Source: SVQP01 sp045652835
GTDB lineage: Bacteria > Bacillota > Clostridia > Oscillospirales > CAG-272
Length of the DNA: 58,483 bases
Assembly: GCA_045652835.1 (NCBI GenBank)
Contig: JAZOLE010000180.1
Span: forward strand, 1 to 58,483
Direction of reading: 5' to 3'
Under the pieces are notes generated by a model that made no database searches, was not told the DNA's origin, and was given only the letters and a program-made list of their open reading frames with translations. The translations under genes were made by a program, and so were the position numbers. Shown piece by piece: positions 51,474 to 58,483 of this stretch; the first letter of the stretch is position 1, and each line of letters starts with the position of its first letter.

Positions 51474-51884
51474 TCATCCTCTCTGCATGCGCTCGCTGCC
51501 CCACCAATCGGGCATCAGCTCGCCAAGCGTGACGGTGGAGAGTGTTTCAAGATCGGTCAAAATCTCGATCTCGGGGCTGTGTTGATCCAGCTGCATCATC
51601 ATTTCCCTGCACGCGCCGCAGGGCGAGCCAACCTTGCCGCTTCCCATAACGCATACAAGCTTGACAATACGGCTCTCACCGTTTGTGATCATATTGGCGA
51701 TCGCATTGCGCTCGGCGCACATGCCGAGTCCCGAACAGGTGTCGATGCACACACCCACGTACACATTGCCCTTATCGGTCAAAATCGCAGCCGCCACGCC
51801 ACCAGCATCCATAAAGGGCGTCAGCACGCGCGGATTGAGCTTTTGCTTTGCTGTGTCGTATAATTCGTGCCAGATGGTTTTCAT
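51474..51884 (-). CDS. cdd: cytidine deaminase
   Basis: A 136-residue zinc enzyme deaminating cytidine and deoxycytidine for pyrimidine salvage. Zinc and catalytic motifs are CAERNA (residues about 56-61) and PCGACR (about 87-92). The length is that of tetrameric Cdd; a blasticidin-S-deaminase-like specificity cannot be excluded. It is the first of a pair with pcp and follows the metallopeptidase gene by 15 bp, so the four minus-strand genes from 53647 to 50884 are probably one transcript. Confidence 0.92.
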   Translation of the reverse strand: MKTIWHELYDTAKQKLNPRVLTPFMDAGGVAAAILTDKGNVYVGVCIDTCSGLGMCAERNAIANMITNGESRIVKLVCVMGSGKVGSPCGACREMMMQLDQHSPEIEILTDLETLSTVTLGELMPDWWGSERMQRG

Positions 51885-51899
51885 AGCAATTCCTTTCTT

Positions 51900-52826
51900 C
51901 TATTGCAAGGGATCCGCCGCAAAATACGTGCGGTCATCCCCCTCTGTATAATCGTTTACCCACGCAAGACCCAATACCATGGTTGATTGCTGTTCCAAGC
52001 CCATTAAAGTAAAGCCGTTTTGTATCGGAGAGATTTGGTACTTCACTTGCTGCCCGGCGCGATAATCATAATGCTCAACCACACCAAGCGTCATTTGCAG
52101 GGTGTCCTTTTCAAACGTGCGACATAGATAATTCTCACCGGATTCGGTGTTGACATCGCATTGTGCAAGCGGTTCTATCACGCATCGCACAGTTTGTCCG
52201 GTCTTGATAGCCCCATAAATGCGATAGCAAGCTGTCAAAGACTGCGTTTCATTCGTCGGTTGATCATACGTAATGCGAACGGGCAAATAGTTGACCAATT
52301 GATCGTCCACATATATATTCAGCTCACCAAACGGCGTTTGCAAACTGCAATCTTGCTTATACTCCTCTAAAATACGATTTGCCCAGCGCGTTGCTTCCAT
52401 TTCCAAGCTGCGATCACTTCTTTGCTTTTCCTCATCGAAAAACCATTGAAAATAATGGGAGAGCTCATGCAGCAGCGTGAACATGACTTGCTCAATGGGC
52501 AAGTGTTCATCAATCTTCCCTGCAACATAGATCTCGGGATACAGTTTTTTCTTTTTATAGGCATTGACATTGTCATAAAACACACCGTAATATGTGTGCC
52601 CATCCTCTTGAGCACGGTATTTTGGGTGATTGGTTATGATAACGTTGCAACGGATCGGAAAGAAGTATCGACGTCGCAGATACTTGATCAGATCATTAAG
52701 ATTGTTCTTTAAGTCTTCGGTAATACCATTCGCATAACGAACGCGGATACCTGTTGCATACGCATATCCAAGACATTTTTCTCTGTCTTTTCGTTCAATC
52801 CACAAATCGGGAAACTGTGCACTCAT
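51900..52826 (-). CDS. putative zinc metallopeptidase
   Basis: A 308-residue protein. The HExxH motif is in LLHELSHYFQWFF (about residues 115-127), with a downstream Glu in EMEATRWANRI as likely third ligand, a gluzincin-like layout. The first 110 residues contain an IPL-like strand (YFFPIRCNVIITNHP) before the active site. A beta-rich C-terminal domain of about 150 residues follows (YRIYGAIKTGQTVRCVIEPLAQC). No signal peptide is visible. Its ATG overlaps the stop of the ADP-ribosylglycohydrolase gene by 4 bp. I do not recognise a named family. Confidence 0.72.
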   Translation of the reverse strand: MSAQFPDLWIERKDREKCLGYAYATGIRVRYANGITEDLKNNLNDLIKYLRRRYFFPIRCNVIITNHPKYRAQEDGHTYYGVFYDNVNAYKKKKLYPEIYVAGKIDEHLPIEQVMFTLLHELSHYFQWFFDEEKQRSDRSLEMEATRWANRILEEYKQDCSLQTPFGELNIYVDDQLVNYLPVRITYDQPTNETQSLTACYRIYGAIKTGQTVRCVIEPLAQCDVNTESGENYLCRTFEKDTLQMTLGVVEHYDYRAGQQVKYQISPIQNGFTLMGLEQQSTMVLGLAWVNDYTEGDDRTYFAADPLQ

Positions 52827-53647
52827 ACAGACTCCTCCTTTGGTGGGATGTATCTTTGTTCAAATGATTTAACCGCACTTTTGATGGTATTATCAATTCT
52901 CGGCTCACAAAAGCGTCTGATATGCTCGGGGATCTCTTTATAAAACGCCTCGGCAATACCACCCGCAATGCAGGCTTGTGTGTCAGCGTCACCGCCAAGC
53001 GAAACGGCAAGACGCACAGCACTTTCATAATCGCTTGACTCCAAAAAAGCAATAATAGCAGGCGGTATACTATATGACGTTCTGCTGTCAAATACGTGAG
53101 TTTCGCGAATAGATTGCAGCGGCACTGAAAGCTTATAGCCAAATTCCTTTTCCAAATATGCTTTGATCTCGTGCTTGGGCTTTGCTTGCCTTGCCATAAA
53201 GATCGCTGCAGCAACCGCCTTTGCACCGCGAATCGCTTCCCTGTGATTATGCGTGGGGATGCAGCTTGCCTTGACCTGCAAATATACTTGATCCAGCGTA
53301 TCGTAAGCGTACGCGATGGGTATGACGCGCATCGCGGCGCCATTTGCAAAGCTATGCCCGTTTTTGGCATACGGATCACGCGCCCACGCAGAAAACATAT
53401 TACCAAATCCTGCATGCGGAAAATAGGCATAGTACTGCCTGTAGCAAGCAGCGTATTCTCTTGCACGTGCACGCACCTGGCGCCTTGTAATGTTTTCAGG
53501 ATGATGCAAGATCGCTTGCGACACTGCTGCTATCAACACGCTGTCATCCGTAAACGTGCTGTCATACTCGAAGGGAAAATCATAGTCCTTGGTACAGTGC
53601 ACCTCATAATAAGAACCGATCACGTCACCATATATCGCACCGCGCAT
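52823..53647 (-). CDS. ADP-ribosylglycohydrolase family protein
   Basis: A 274-residue all-alpha hydrolase of the DraG/ARH family, removing ADP-ribose from protein or small molecules. The two Mg sites are formed by TFTDDSVL (residues about 31-38) and SLGGDADTQACIAGGIAEA (about 215-233). THNHREAIRGAKAVAAAI is another typical block. The start is close to GAIYGDVIGS, as in the family. It heads a minus-strand unit with the overlapping metallopeptidase, cdd and pcp. The target is unknown. Confidence 0.9.
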   Translation of the reverse strand: MRGAIYGDVIGSYYEVHCTKDYDFPFEYDSTFTDDSVLIAAVSQAILHHPENITRRQVRARAREYAACYRQYYAYFPHAGFGNMFSAWARDPYAKNGHSFANGAAMRVIPIAYAYDTLDQVYLQVKASCIPTHNHREAIRGAKAVAAAIFMARQAKPKHEIKAYLEKEFGYKLSVPLQSIRETHVFDSRTSYSIPPAIIAFLESSDYESAVRLAVSLGGDADTQACIAGGIAEAFYKEIPEHIRRFCEPRIDNTIKSAVKSFEQRYIPPKEESV

Positions 53648-53757
53648 TTGCTCACCCCCTTTTTCTTTATTTTACCACACATTTCCCGACTTTGCAAGCA
53701 GTACTTGCAAAATAGCATGCAGCGTGCTATAATGAAAGAAAAACGGAGGCTGCAACT

Positions 53758-54678
53758 ATGACAGACCTTGAAAAGATCGCGTATGCAAAATCGTTTATTG
53801 ACAAGCTTGCGGCTGGCATTGATCCCACGGATGGCACTCCCATCCCCGAGGGCGATGTCGCGGCTAAATCGCGTATTGTCGGGTGCTTTACTTACGTGTC
53901 CGACGTGCTTGGCAAGCTGGTTGCATCCCCTGCCGCCGTGACCGATCTATACCGCGTGCAAGGCCGTACCGTCACGCAGGAAGTGCTATCGCGCATTGAG
54001 TGCAGCCAATATCCCGTCAGCATCAGCGCGTTTGCCAAGCGCATCGATGCTGCGCTCAGCTCTTCCGACAAATTCACAGCGCATGATCTCAATCCTTGGC
54101 TGATACACCACGGGTACATTGAAAAGCTGATCGATTACCGCGACAAGAGCACCAAGCGCCCTACGCAGAAAGGCATTGAGATCGGCATTACCGTAGAGCA
54201 ATCCACTACCGCGACGGGTAGAGTAATCATCGGAATCAAGCTCAATTTATTCGCGCAACGCTTTATTCGCGATCACCTATCCGAGATAATTGCGTTTTCA
54301 CAAAGACCGCCCAAGCTTGCAGATCAAGTGCCCGCGGTTAACTTTTACTTGACGCAGGCGCAGCTTGCCGCTTACGAGATCTCCGAGATACCGCTTTCGA
54401 TCTCCGAGCTTGCAAGCAAAATCAGTACGCTCAATCTGCAGTGCAAGACCGAGCTCAAGGCAGGCGATCTTGCGCAGTGGCTGGTGCATCTGGGACTCTT
54501 GCACACGGTTGAGCGCGGCGGCCAAAACTATAAGCTGCCCACCGAAGCAGGTGCGCAGATCGGTATCTTTATCCAGACACGGCAGGGGCTTACTGGCGAT
54601 TACGATATCGCGCTGTATGACGCTAACGCACAACGGTTTATCATTGACAATTTACATGGGCTGATCCGGGTGATTTAA
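53758..54678 (+). CDS. protein of two tandem homologous halves, unknown
   Basis: A 306-residue cytosolic protein. Its two halves repeat the same layout: SISAFAKRIDAALSS...FTAHDLNPWLIHHGYIEKL...PTQKGIEIGI (about residues 87-146) and SISELASKISTLN...LKAGDLAQWLVHLGLLHTV...PTEAGAQIGI (about 213-275). Each half ends with a short stretch before an AQRFIxDxL motif (FAQRFIRDHLSEII, NAQRFIIDNLHGLI). The repeated block looks like a winged-helix-type unit, but no named family is recognised. GGAGG lies before the ATG. It is a lone gene. Confidence 0.65.
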   Translation: MTDLEKIAYAKSFIDKLAAGIDPTDGTPIPEGDVAAKSRIVGCFTYVSDVLGKLVASPAAVTDLYRVQGRTVTQEVLSRIECSQYPVSISAFAKRIDAALSSSDKFTAHDLNPWLIHHGYIEKLIDYRDKSTKRPTQKGIEIGITVEQSTTATGRVIIGIKLNLFAQRFIRDHLSEIIAFSQRPPKLADQVPAVNFYLTQAQLAAYEISEIPLSISELASKISTLNLQCKTELKAGDLAQWLVHLGLLHTVERGGQNYKLPTEAGAQIGIFIQTRQGLTGDYDIALYDANAQRFIIDNLHGLIRVI

Positions 54679-54880
54679 TCAAGTTGTACAATCGCTGTAT
54701 GTGACATGTTTGTGTTTCCGCTGCATTTCGATTGCAAAACGGTATAAATGGTCCACCTCTCCTACACTCACACGCAAATCAACCCGCACTAATGCATGCA
54801 CCTCGCAAAATGACCAAAAAGCCACCTTAAAATCGCGTAAAAATTGAGCGAAAAAAAGTAAAAATATTTCGAAAAAGGTA
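54679..54880. other. intergenic region before tRNA-Pro
   Basis: AT-rich DNA with no credible gene, hairpin terminator or repeat that I can see; it leads into the tRNA promoter. Confidence 0.4.
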
Positions 54881-54909
54881 TTGACTTTTGCTCAAGTATG
54901 TGCTAAAAT
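54881..54909 (+). promoter_or_regulatory. promoter of tRNA-Pro
   Basis: TTGACT (54881-54886), 17 bp, TAAAAT (54904-54909) with an upstream TG dinucleotide. Confidence 0.7.
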
Positions 54910-54948
54910 ATACAGGTCGTCAGGGAGCAACAGTTCCCACAGACGCAT

Positions 54949-55024
54949 CTGGGTGTGGCGCAGCTGGTAGCGCGCTACCTTGGGGTGGTAGAGGCCGCAA
55001 GTTCAAGTCTTGTCACTCAGACCA
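54949..55024 (+). tRNA. tRNA-Pro, anticodon GGG
   Basis: A 76-nt cloverleaf with encoded CCA. Acceptor CTGGGTG/CACTCAG (one G-T pair), D-arm GCGC/GCGC, anticodon stem CTACC/GGTAG with loop TTGGGGT (anticodon GGG at 54982-54984), T-stem GCAAG/CTTGT with loop TTCAAGT. It has its own promoter and a perfect hairpin terminator directly after CCA. Confidence 0.94.
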
Positions 55025-55055
55025 AAATCGGAGGTTCAATCGAACCTCCGATTTT
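55024..55055 (+). terminator. terminator of tRNA-Pro
   Basis: AAAATCGGAGGTTC, AATC loop, and the exact complement, followed by CTTTTGTTTT. Confidence 0.92.
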
Positions 55056-55110
55056 CTTTTGTTTTCTCGCTAAATCTCTTGAAATCTCGTGTTTTCGCAA
55101 CAAACATAAC

Positions 55111-55148
55111 GGGCTTGTTCTTCCCTGCTTCGAGGGTTGAACAAGCCC
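55111..55148. terminator. second hairpin beyond tRNA-Pro
   Basis: GGGCTTGTTC/GAACAAGCCC encloses CCCT/AGGG, with a T run downstream on the plus strand. No gene on this strand needs it, so it may be left from a lost or integrated segment. Two TTTGACC heptads (55159-55165 and 55171-55177) follow. Confidence 0.6.
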
Positions 55149-55213
55149 ATTTTTCGCCTTTGACCATATGTTTGACCACTTGCGGATATTTTTGGCTCAT
55201 TTTCGGTAGTTTT

Positions 55214-55250
55214 AATGCGGCAATCGCGAGCTGCGATTACCGCATTTTTT
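55214..55250. terminator. terminator of the HNH-like gene
   Basis: AATGCGG-C-AATCGC pairs with GCGATT-A-CCGCATT around a 5-nt loop. T6 on the plus strand and A/T-rich flanks on the minus strand; it abuts the stop at 55250. Confidence 0.75.
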
Positions 55251-56536
55251 CAATCGTTACTTATAAATCTGCTTTTGAAATAATCTATTGCTGACTCTAG
55301 CATAACAACGAAAGTACCATCTCTATCCATCTCTGAATATCTTGATAAAATTTCTTTCAGCTTTTCTTCTGTTATACCATAAGTCTCTCCACAATTTAAT
55401 ATTGAAACCATTATTTCTGTAAAGCTCTGTGTTTCTTGATACTTATACTTCTCGTTAAACAACTGTTCAATGATGTATATAGGTATAACTCTGTCCTTAT
55501 GTTCAAAGTCGAGCAATTGTGCAATTGATATTCTTCCATTTTTATACCTAGGCAGCATTTTAATTATGATATTCAAATGTTTGTTTATGTAATCAACCGA
55601 CAAATCTCTTTGCCCAACCTTATTCAACCTGTCTCTTATTTCCACATGCAACCGCGATAATCCCTTTTCAGGAGACTCTGATATTACATGTGCTTTCCCT
55701 ACTATTCCAAACACGGAATTTTCTTGTGTTCCATCCACATGAAACAAATAAATATTTATTAAACTGGTCTCTTTTTCATTTTTGATATCACTTTTACATA
55801 TTTTCACTTTATATAAAATGGTATTCCATAAACTAAATACCACGTATGTATATCCATCATAGTCATCATATTCAAACAACATGTTAGTTCCGGTTCTCGA
55901 AACTCTATCGGAAAGTTCCCATGGGCAAGCATCAACGACCAATTCAACCGGTGTTTCCTCATCATTAGGAGATAGAATATAAGAAACTATGTCATGATAT
56001 TTTTCTTCTATGAATCCATCAATATCGTTTCTATAACAATGCCATTCGTAACAAATTTTCGCAATCGCATGCAACACCCGAGAAGAAATAAAAAGTTCTC
56101 TTAAATCGGTTCTAATTACAACAGAAAAATCTTTAGCATCTATAGTTTCAACATTGTTTTCAGTAGCACCGTTTATCTTGAGAAGATTATCTCTACCACC
56201 CGCTAGGATTGTTTTGCCAGAACTATCAGTATCTCTAAATATTCTATCTCCGCTTACAACAGATGCATTATCTGTAATTTTGACTCTTTTGAAGGTACGA
56301 TCTCCTATATTCAAGTCTGCATAATATCTTACGGGATCGCCATCGCGCTCTGTAAGGCCAATAAAATTTCTATATGCAGCCAATTGTTTTATCATATCTC
56401 TTTCATAATTATCATTTGTAAACTTGTTGTGGGTGTAGCAAACAAATTTCCTCGTAAGTTTAGCTCCAGTCAATGCAGCTGGTATGATATCGGACACCGT
56501 CATTTTTTCTTCACTATTGCAATAAATACATTTCAT
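55250..56536 (-). CDS. HNH-like N-terminal domain protein, horizontally acquired
   Basis: A 428-residue protein. Residues 1-50 look like an HNH_5-type zinc finger or nuclease core: CIYC (Cys3, Cys6), DIIPAALTGAKL, FVCYTHNKFTN and NDNYE. The usual His just before IIP is not evident (SDIIP), so catalysis is uncertain. The remaining 375 residues match nothing I know. Base composition is much poorer in GC than its neighbours (sampled 60-base stretches: 14, 15 and 25 G+C). It lies downstream of tRNA-Pro, a common integration site. Similar lone HNH-domain genes occur in defence or mobile islands, so that role is a guess. Confidence 0.65.
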   Translation of the reverse strand: MKCIYCNSEEKMTVSDIIPAALTGAKLTRKFVCYTHNKFTNDNYERDMIKQLAAYRNFIGLTERDGDPVRYYADLNIGDRTFKRVKITDNASVVSGDRIFRDTDSSGKTILAGGRDNLLKINGATENNVETIDAKDFSVVIRTDLRELFISSRVLHAIAKICYEWHCYRNDIDGFIEEKYHDIVSYILSPNDEETPVELVVDACPWELSDRVSRTGTNMLFEYDDYDGYTYVVFSLWNTILYKVKICKSDIKNEKETSLINIYLFHVDGTQENSVFGIVGKAHVISESPEKGLSRLHVEIRDRLNKVGQRDLSVDYINKHLNIIIKMLPRYKNGRISIAQLLDFEHKDRVIPIYIIEQLFNEKYKYQETQSFTEIMVSILNCGETYGITEEKLKEILSRYSEMDRDGTFVVMLESAIDYFKSRFISND

Positions 56537-56556
56537 TTAGACACTCACCTTTCGTT

Positions 56557-57603
56557 TCAACACTCAACCGCGACTTTAATAACCCCATCGCGCTTATTTT
56601 CAAACAGTTCATACGCCTCATCAATCCTTGCGAGCGGATAGGTATGCGTGATGAGCGGCTCGGTATTGAGCTTGCCCTCGGCAATGAGTTTCAGCGTTTC
56701 CTCGCAATCGCAGCCATCAACACCGCCGGTCTTGAAGGTCAGATTCTTGCCGTACATATCGGGCAGAGGCAATGTCTGCGCCTTGTCGTAAAGCGCCACC
56801 ACCGTGACGATGGCATTCGGACGAGCGCACTGCCATGCAAGCTCAAAGGTGTTCTCTGCTCTGGTGCTTGCACCCGCAACCTCAAGCACCACATCCGCGC
56901 CTCCGTGATCGCTATTCTCGCGAACAAAATCAAGGCATTCATCGGGCGTAACCGTCAGCACGTCGGGATAATGCTCGTTGACAAACTTGATGCGGTTCTC
57001 GTCCTTCTCGCACACGATAATGCGCTTGGGTGCTTTGAGCATCACGCAAAGGAGCGTGCAAATTCCTGTGGGACCTGCTCCGATGATAAGAACGGTATCG
57101 TCCTCTGTAATCTCGGAGATCTTCGTTGCCCAATAACCCGTGGCAAGAACGTCGCCCACGAGCAGAGCTTGTCTATCGGTCACAGTATCGGGAATCTTGT
57201 TGAGCCCCTGATCCGCGAACGGTACGCGAACGTACTCTGCCTGACCGCCATCAATACGGCAACCAAGTGCCCAACCGCCGTTCTTGTCGGTGCAATTGTT
57301 GACAAATCCCTTCTTGCAGAAGAAGCACTCGCCACAGAATGTTTCCACATTGACCGTGACCCTGTCGCCGGGCTTTACGTGCGTGACCTCAGAGCCAACT
57401 TCTTCCACAATACCGACCATCTCGTGACCGACCGTGATTCCTCCCACCGCTCTCGGCACGCTGCCGTGCTTGATGTGTAAGTCACTCGAGCAAATGCTCG
57501 CAAGCGTGACCTTGATAATGGCATCCCGCTCGTGCTGTATCGTCGGCTTTGGCTTCTCAACCAAGCCAAATTTTCCTTTGGATATGTATGTGTAGGTAAG
57601 CAT
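56557..57603 (-). CDS. zinc-dependent alcohol/polyol dehydrogenase (MDR family)
   Basis: A 348-residue medium-chain dehydrogenase. Catalytic zinc ligands: CSSDLHIKHG (Cys near residue 38) and GHEMVGIVEEVG. The structural zinc lobe is CGECFFCKKGFVNNC (about 91-105), and the NAD(P) Rossmann motif is LIIGAGPTGICTL. The sequence resembles threonine/sorbitol-dehydrogenase-like and butanediol-dehydrogenase-like enzymes; the substrate is unassigned. The ATG at 57603 is taken because AAGGA lies about 9 nt upstream. It follows the rhodanese lipoprotein gene on the same strand by 54 bp. Confidence 0.9.
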   Translation of the reverse strand: MLTYTYISKGKFGLVEKPKPTIQHERDAIIKVTLASICSSDLHIKHGSVPRAVGGITVGHEMVGIVEEVGSEVTHVKPGDRVTVNVETFCGECFFCKKGFVNNCTDKNGGWALGCRIDGGQAEYVRVPFADQGLNKIPDTVTDRQALLVGDVLATGYWATKISEITEDDTVLIIGAGPTGICTLLCVMLKAPKRIIVCEKDENRIKFVNEHYPDVLTVTPDECLDFVRENSDHGGADVVLEVAGASTRAENTFELAWQCARPNAIVTVVALYDKAQTLPLPDMYGKNLTFKTGGVDGCDCEETLKLIAEGKLNTEPLITHTYPLARIDEAYELFENKRDGVIKVAVEC

Positions 57604-57657
57604 ACTTCTCACATTCCTTTTCTTTAGTCTACTGCGGTGCAATAATTGCACCTTTCA

Positions 57658-58047
57658 TCAGTCGGTAACGATCTCGCCCTTCCAATCCAAGATCCCGCCG
57701 AACTCCACAATATTCGTGTAGCCCAGCTTGACCAGCTTCTCGGATGCCTCTTTACTGCGCCGTCCGCTACGGCAGTACACCATAATGAGCTGATTCTTGT
57801 CGGGCAGCTCGAGGATCTCGTCCGTGCCGATGGACTCATTGACAACGTTGATGGCGCCGGGAATATGCCCTGTGGCAAACTCATCGGAACGGCGCACGTC
57901 AAGAATGATATATCCGGTCTCCTGCGCCATCATGGCAACCGCTTCTTCCATGCTGATCTGGCGGTAGGTGTTGGTCTGGTTATTGTTTGTCCCGGCGCAT
58001 CCGGTGAACATCAGCGCGGATAATAATATCGGTATCAGTTTTTTCAT
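57658..58047 (-). CDS. rhodanese-domain lipoprotein
   Basis: A 129-residue protein. A lipoprotein signal peptide (MKKLIPILLSALMFTGC, lipobox Cys near residue 17) precedes a single rhodanese domain: YIILDVRRSDEFATGHIPGAINV and the active-site loop VYCRSGRRS with the sulfur-carrying Cys. Extracellular rhodanese lipoproteins of this size are common in clostridia and lack assigned partners. ATG at 58047 has GGAG 7 nt upstream; ATG at 58050 is an alternative. It is divergent from the fluoride-riboswitch unit. Confidence 0.92.
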   Translation of the reverse strand: MKKLIPILLSALMFTGCAGTNNNQTNTYRQISMEEAVAMMAQETGYIILDVRRSDEFATGHIPGAINVVNESIGTDEILELPDKNQLIMVYCRSGRRSKEASEKLVKLGYTNIVEFGGILDWKGEIVTD

Positions 58048-58167
58048 CATCTATCTCCTTGCGTGCTGTCGCACAGTATCGTTCATATAATTATTATACC
58101 ACCAAATACTTATTCTTTCAACAGAATTCTGTAAACAACCTGTTCAAGAGCTGATTCTCTCTATATC

Positions 58168-58196
58168 TTGACAAACACCTCTGTTTGTGGTATAAT
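58168..58196 (+). promoter_or_regulatory. consensus promoter of the riboswitch unit
   Basis: A perfect TTGACA (58168-58173), 17 bp, perfect TATAAT (58191-58196); the RNA would start near 58203. Confidence 0.88.
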
Positions 58197-58202
58197 GTAA
58201 GG

Positions 58203-58267
58203 CGCATACGGGAATGAGGCTCTCCCTGAATTTAATTCGAACCGCTTTGATGCTGATGGCTTCTGCT
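58203..58267 (+). ncRNA. fluoride riboswitch (crcB motif)
   Basis: Conserved blocks of the crcB RNA appear in order: GGGAATGAGGCTCTCCC (the first stem-loop with its internal GATGAGG-like segment), then AACCGC, then GCTGATGGCTTCTGC. These match the fluoride aptamer pattern (GGxGATGxxGxxCxCC, AACCGC, GCTGATGxCTxCTxC). The promoter, leader position and overlapping terminator fit a transcriptional ON switch. Known target genes include fluoride exporters and cation:proton antiporters; here the latter follows. Confidence 0.8.
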
Positions 58268-58293
58268 ACTATGGCAGAACTGTCGGCTTTTTT
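58252..58293 (+). terminator. riboswitch expression-platform terminator
   Basis: GCTGATGG and TTCTGC pair with GCAGAA and CTGTCGGC (G-U pairs allowed, one bulged C), followed by TTTTTT. The 5' arm is the conserved GCTGATG of the aptamer, so ligand binding and terminator formation exclude each other. Confidence 0.8.
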
Positions 58294-58320
58294 GTTTTGC
58301 CAATACTTTTGGAGGTATCT

Positions 58321-58483
58321 ATGCTCACTTCACTCGCGCTTATCTTTCTCGTTGGACTCTCCCTTGCCGTCATTTTCGGCAAACTCAAATTGCCGCGACT
58401 TATCGGCATGCTGCTTACGGGCATCTTGCTCGGACCTTTTGTGTTGGATTTTCTTGATCCGCAGATCCTCGGTATCTCTGCCG
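58321..58483 (+). CDS. cation:proton antiporter, N-terminal part (cut by window end)
   Basis: 54 codons are visible, starting MLTSLALIFLVGLSLAVIFGKLKLPRL... (not shown in full). The first helix followed by KLKLPRLIGMLLTGILLGP is the standard opening of CPA2/KefB/NhaS-type sodium or potassium:proton antiporters. TTTTGGAGG lies before the ATG. Placement behind a fluoride riboswitch suggests a role during fluoride stress, as known for other riboswitch-linked antiporters. The rest lies outside the window. Confidence 0.82.
   Translation, partial: MLTSLALIFLVGLSLAVIFGKLKLPRLIGMLLTGILLGPFVLDFLDPQILGISA

Noticed and set aside
55159..55177. CtsR operator formed by two GGTCAAA heptads (minus strand)
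   Set aside because: The spacing is 5 nt instead of the required 3, and no clp or heat-shock gene follows.

Overview
The window looks like chromosomal DNA from an anaerobic, spore-forming member of the Clostridia, probably an uncultured gut lineage. The clues are SpoIIID, a PdaA-type cortex deacetylase, a low-GC-type promoter grammar (TTGACA-17-TATAAT repeated many times), strong GGAGG ribosome binding sites with TTG and GTG starts, the tig-clpP-clpX and rbgA-rnhB-yraN clusters, and plant/mucus glycan enzymes (two GH78 rhamnosidases and a NahK-GalE-GalM cluster). No phage structural module, IS transposase or CRISPR array was seen.

Layout. 1-2.7 kb: XRE-type regulators. 2.9-4.4 kb: DUF4956 membrane protein plus VTC-domain protein. 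4.5-7.3 kb: argG-argH behind a promoter with phased ArgR boxes. 7.3-12.5 kb: two coupled polysaccharide deacetylases, a DUF624 protein, an rRNA/tRNA 2'-O-methyltransferase, spoIIID and two unknowns. 12.7-19.0 kb: one operon with a fused phosphoglycerate-mutase/signal-peptidase gene, rbgA, rnhB, yraN, an M19 dipeptidase and thrC. 19.1-23.5 kb: DUF1540, a phosphoesterase, then tig-clpP-clpX. 23.5-27.6 kb: a very Cys-rich protein, membrane proteins and unknowns. 27.6-29.9 kb: a GC-rich six-hairpin glycosidase beside a tRNA-Val with 70-bp repeats. 29.9-33.6 kb: SecB-like protein, P-loop protein, pgi, DacF-type carboxypeptidase. 33.6-37.8 kb: a four-gene sugar operon (nucleotidyltransferase, NahK-like kinase, GalE, GalM). 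37.9-41.0 kb: divergent Crp/Fnr regulator with an ABC importer. 41.0-48.8 kb: DUF2974 hydrolase and two GH78 rhamnosidases around a 700-bp regulatory gap and an LRR protein. 48.9-54.7 kb: small accessory genes (GNAT, GrpB with a glycine-rich tail, Pcp, Cdd, a metallopeptidase/ADP-ribosylglycohydrolase pair, a tandemly duplicated unknown). 54.9-58.5 kb: tRNA-Pro, an AT-rich HNH-like gene, a Zn-alcohol dehydrogenase, a rhodanese lipoprotein, and finally a fluoride riboswitch leading into a cation:proton antiporter cut by the window end.

The most unusual item is the 620-codon gene at 12744-14606. It joins a complete archaeal-type phosphoglycerate mutase/'proposed homoserine kinase' domain to a complete type I signal peptidase, at the exact place where lepB normally sits (before rbgA-rnhB) and in an operon that ends with threonine synthase. 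Other points worth following are the fluoride riboswitch, the uridylyltransferase-less NahK operon, and two tRNA-adjacent islets of foreign composition.

Start codons were chosen mainly from Shine-Dalgarno spacing. Residue positions are counted from those starts. Functional names rest on recognised motifs and family resemblance by eye, not on database searches.
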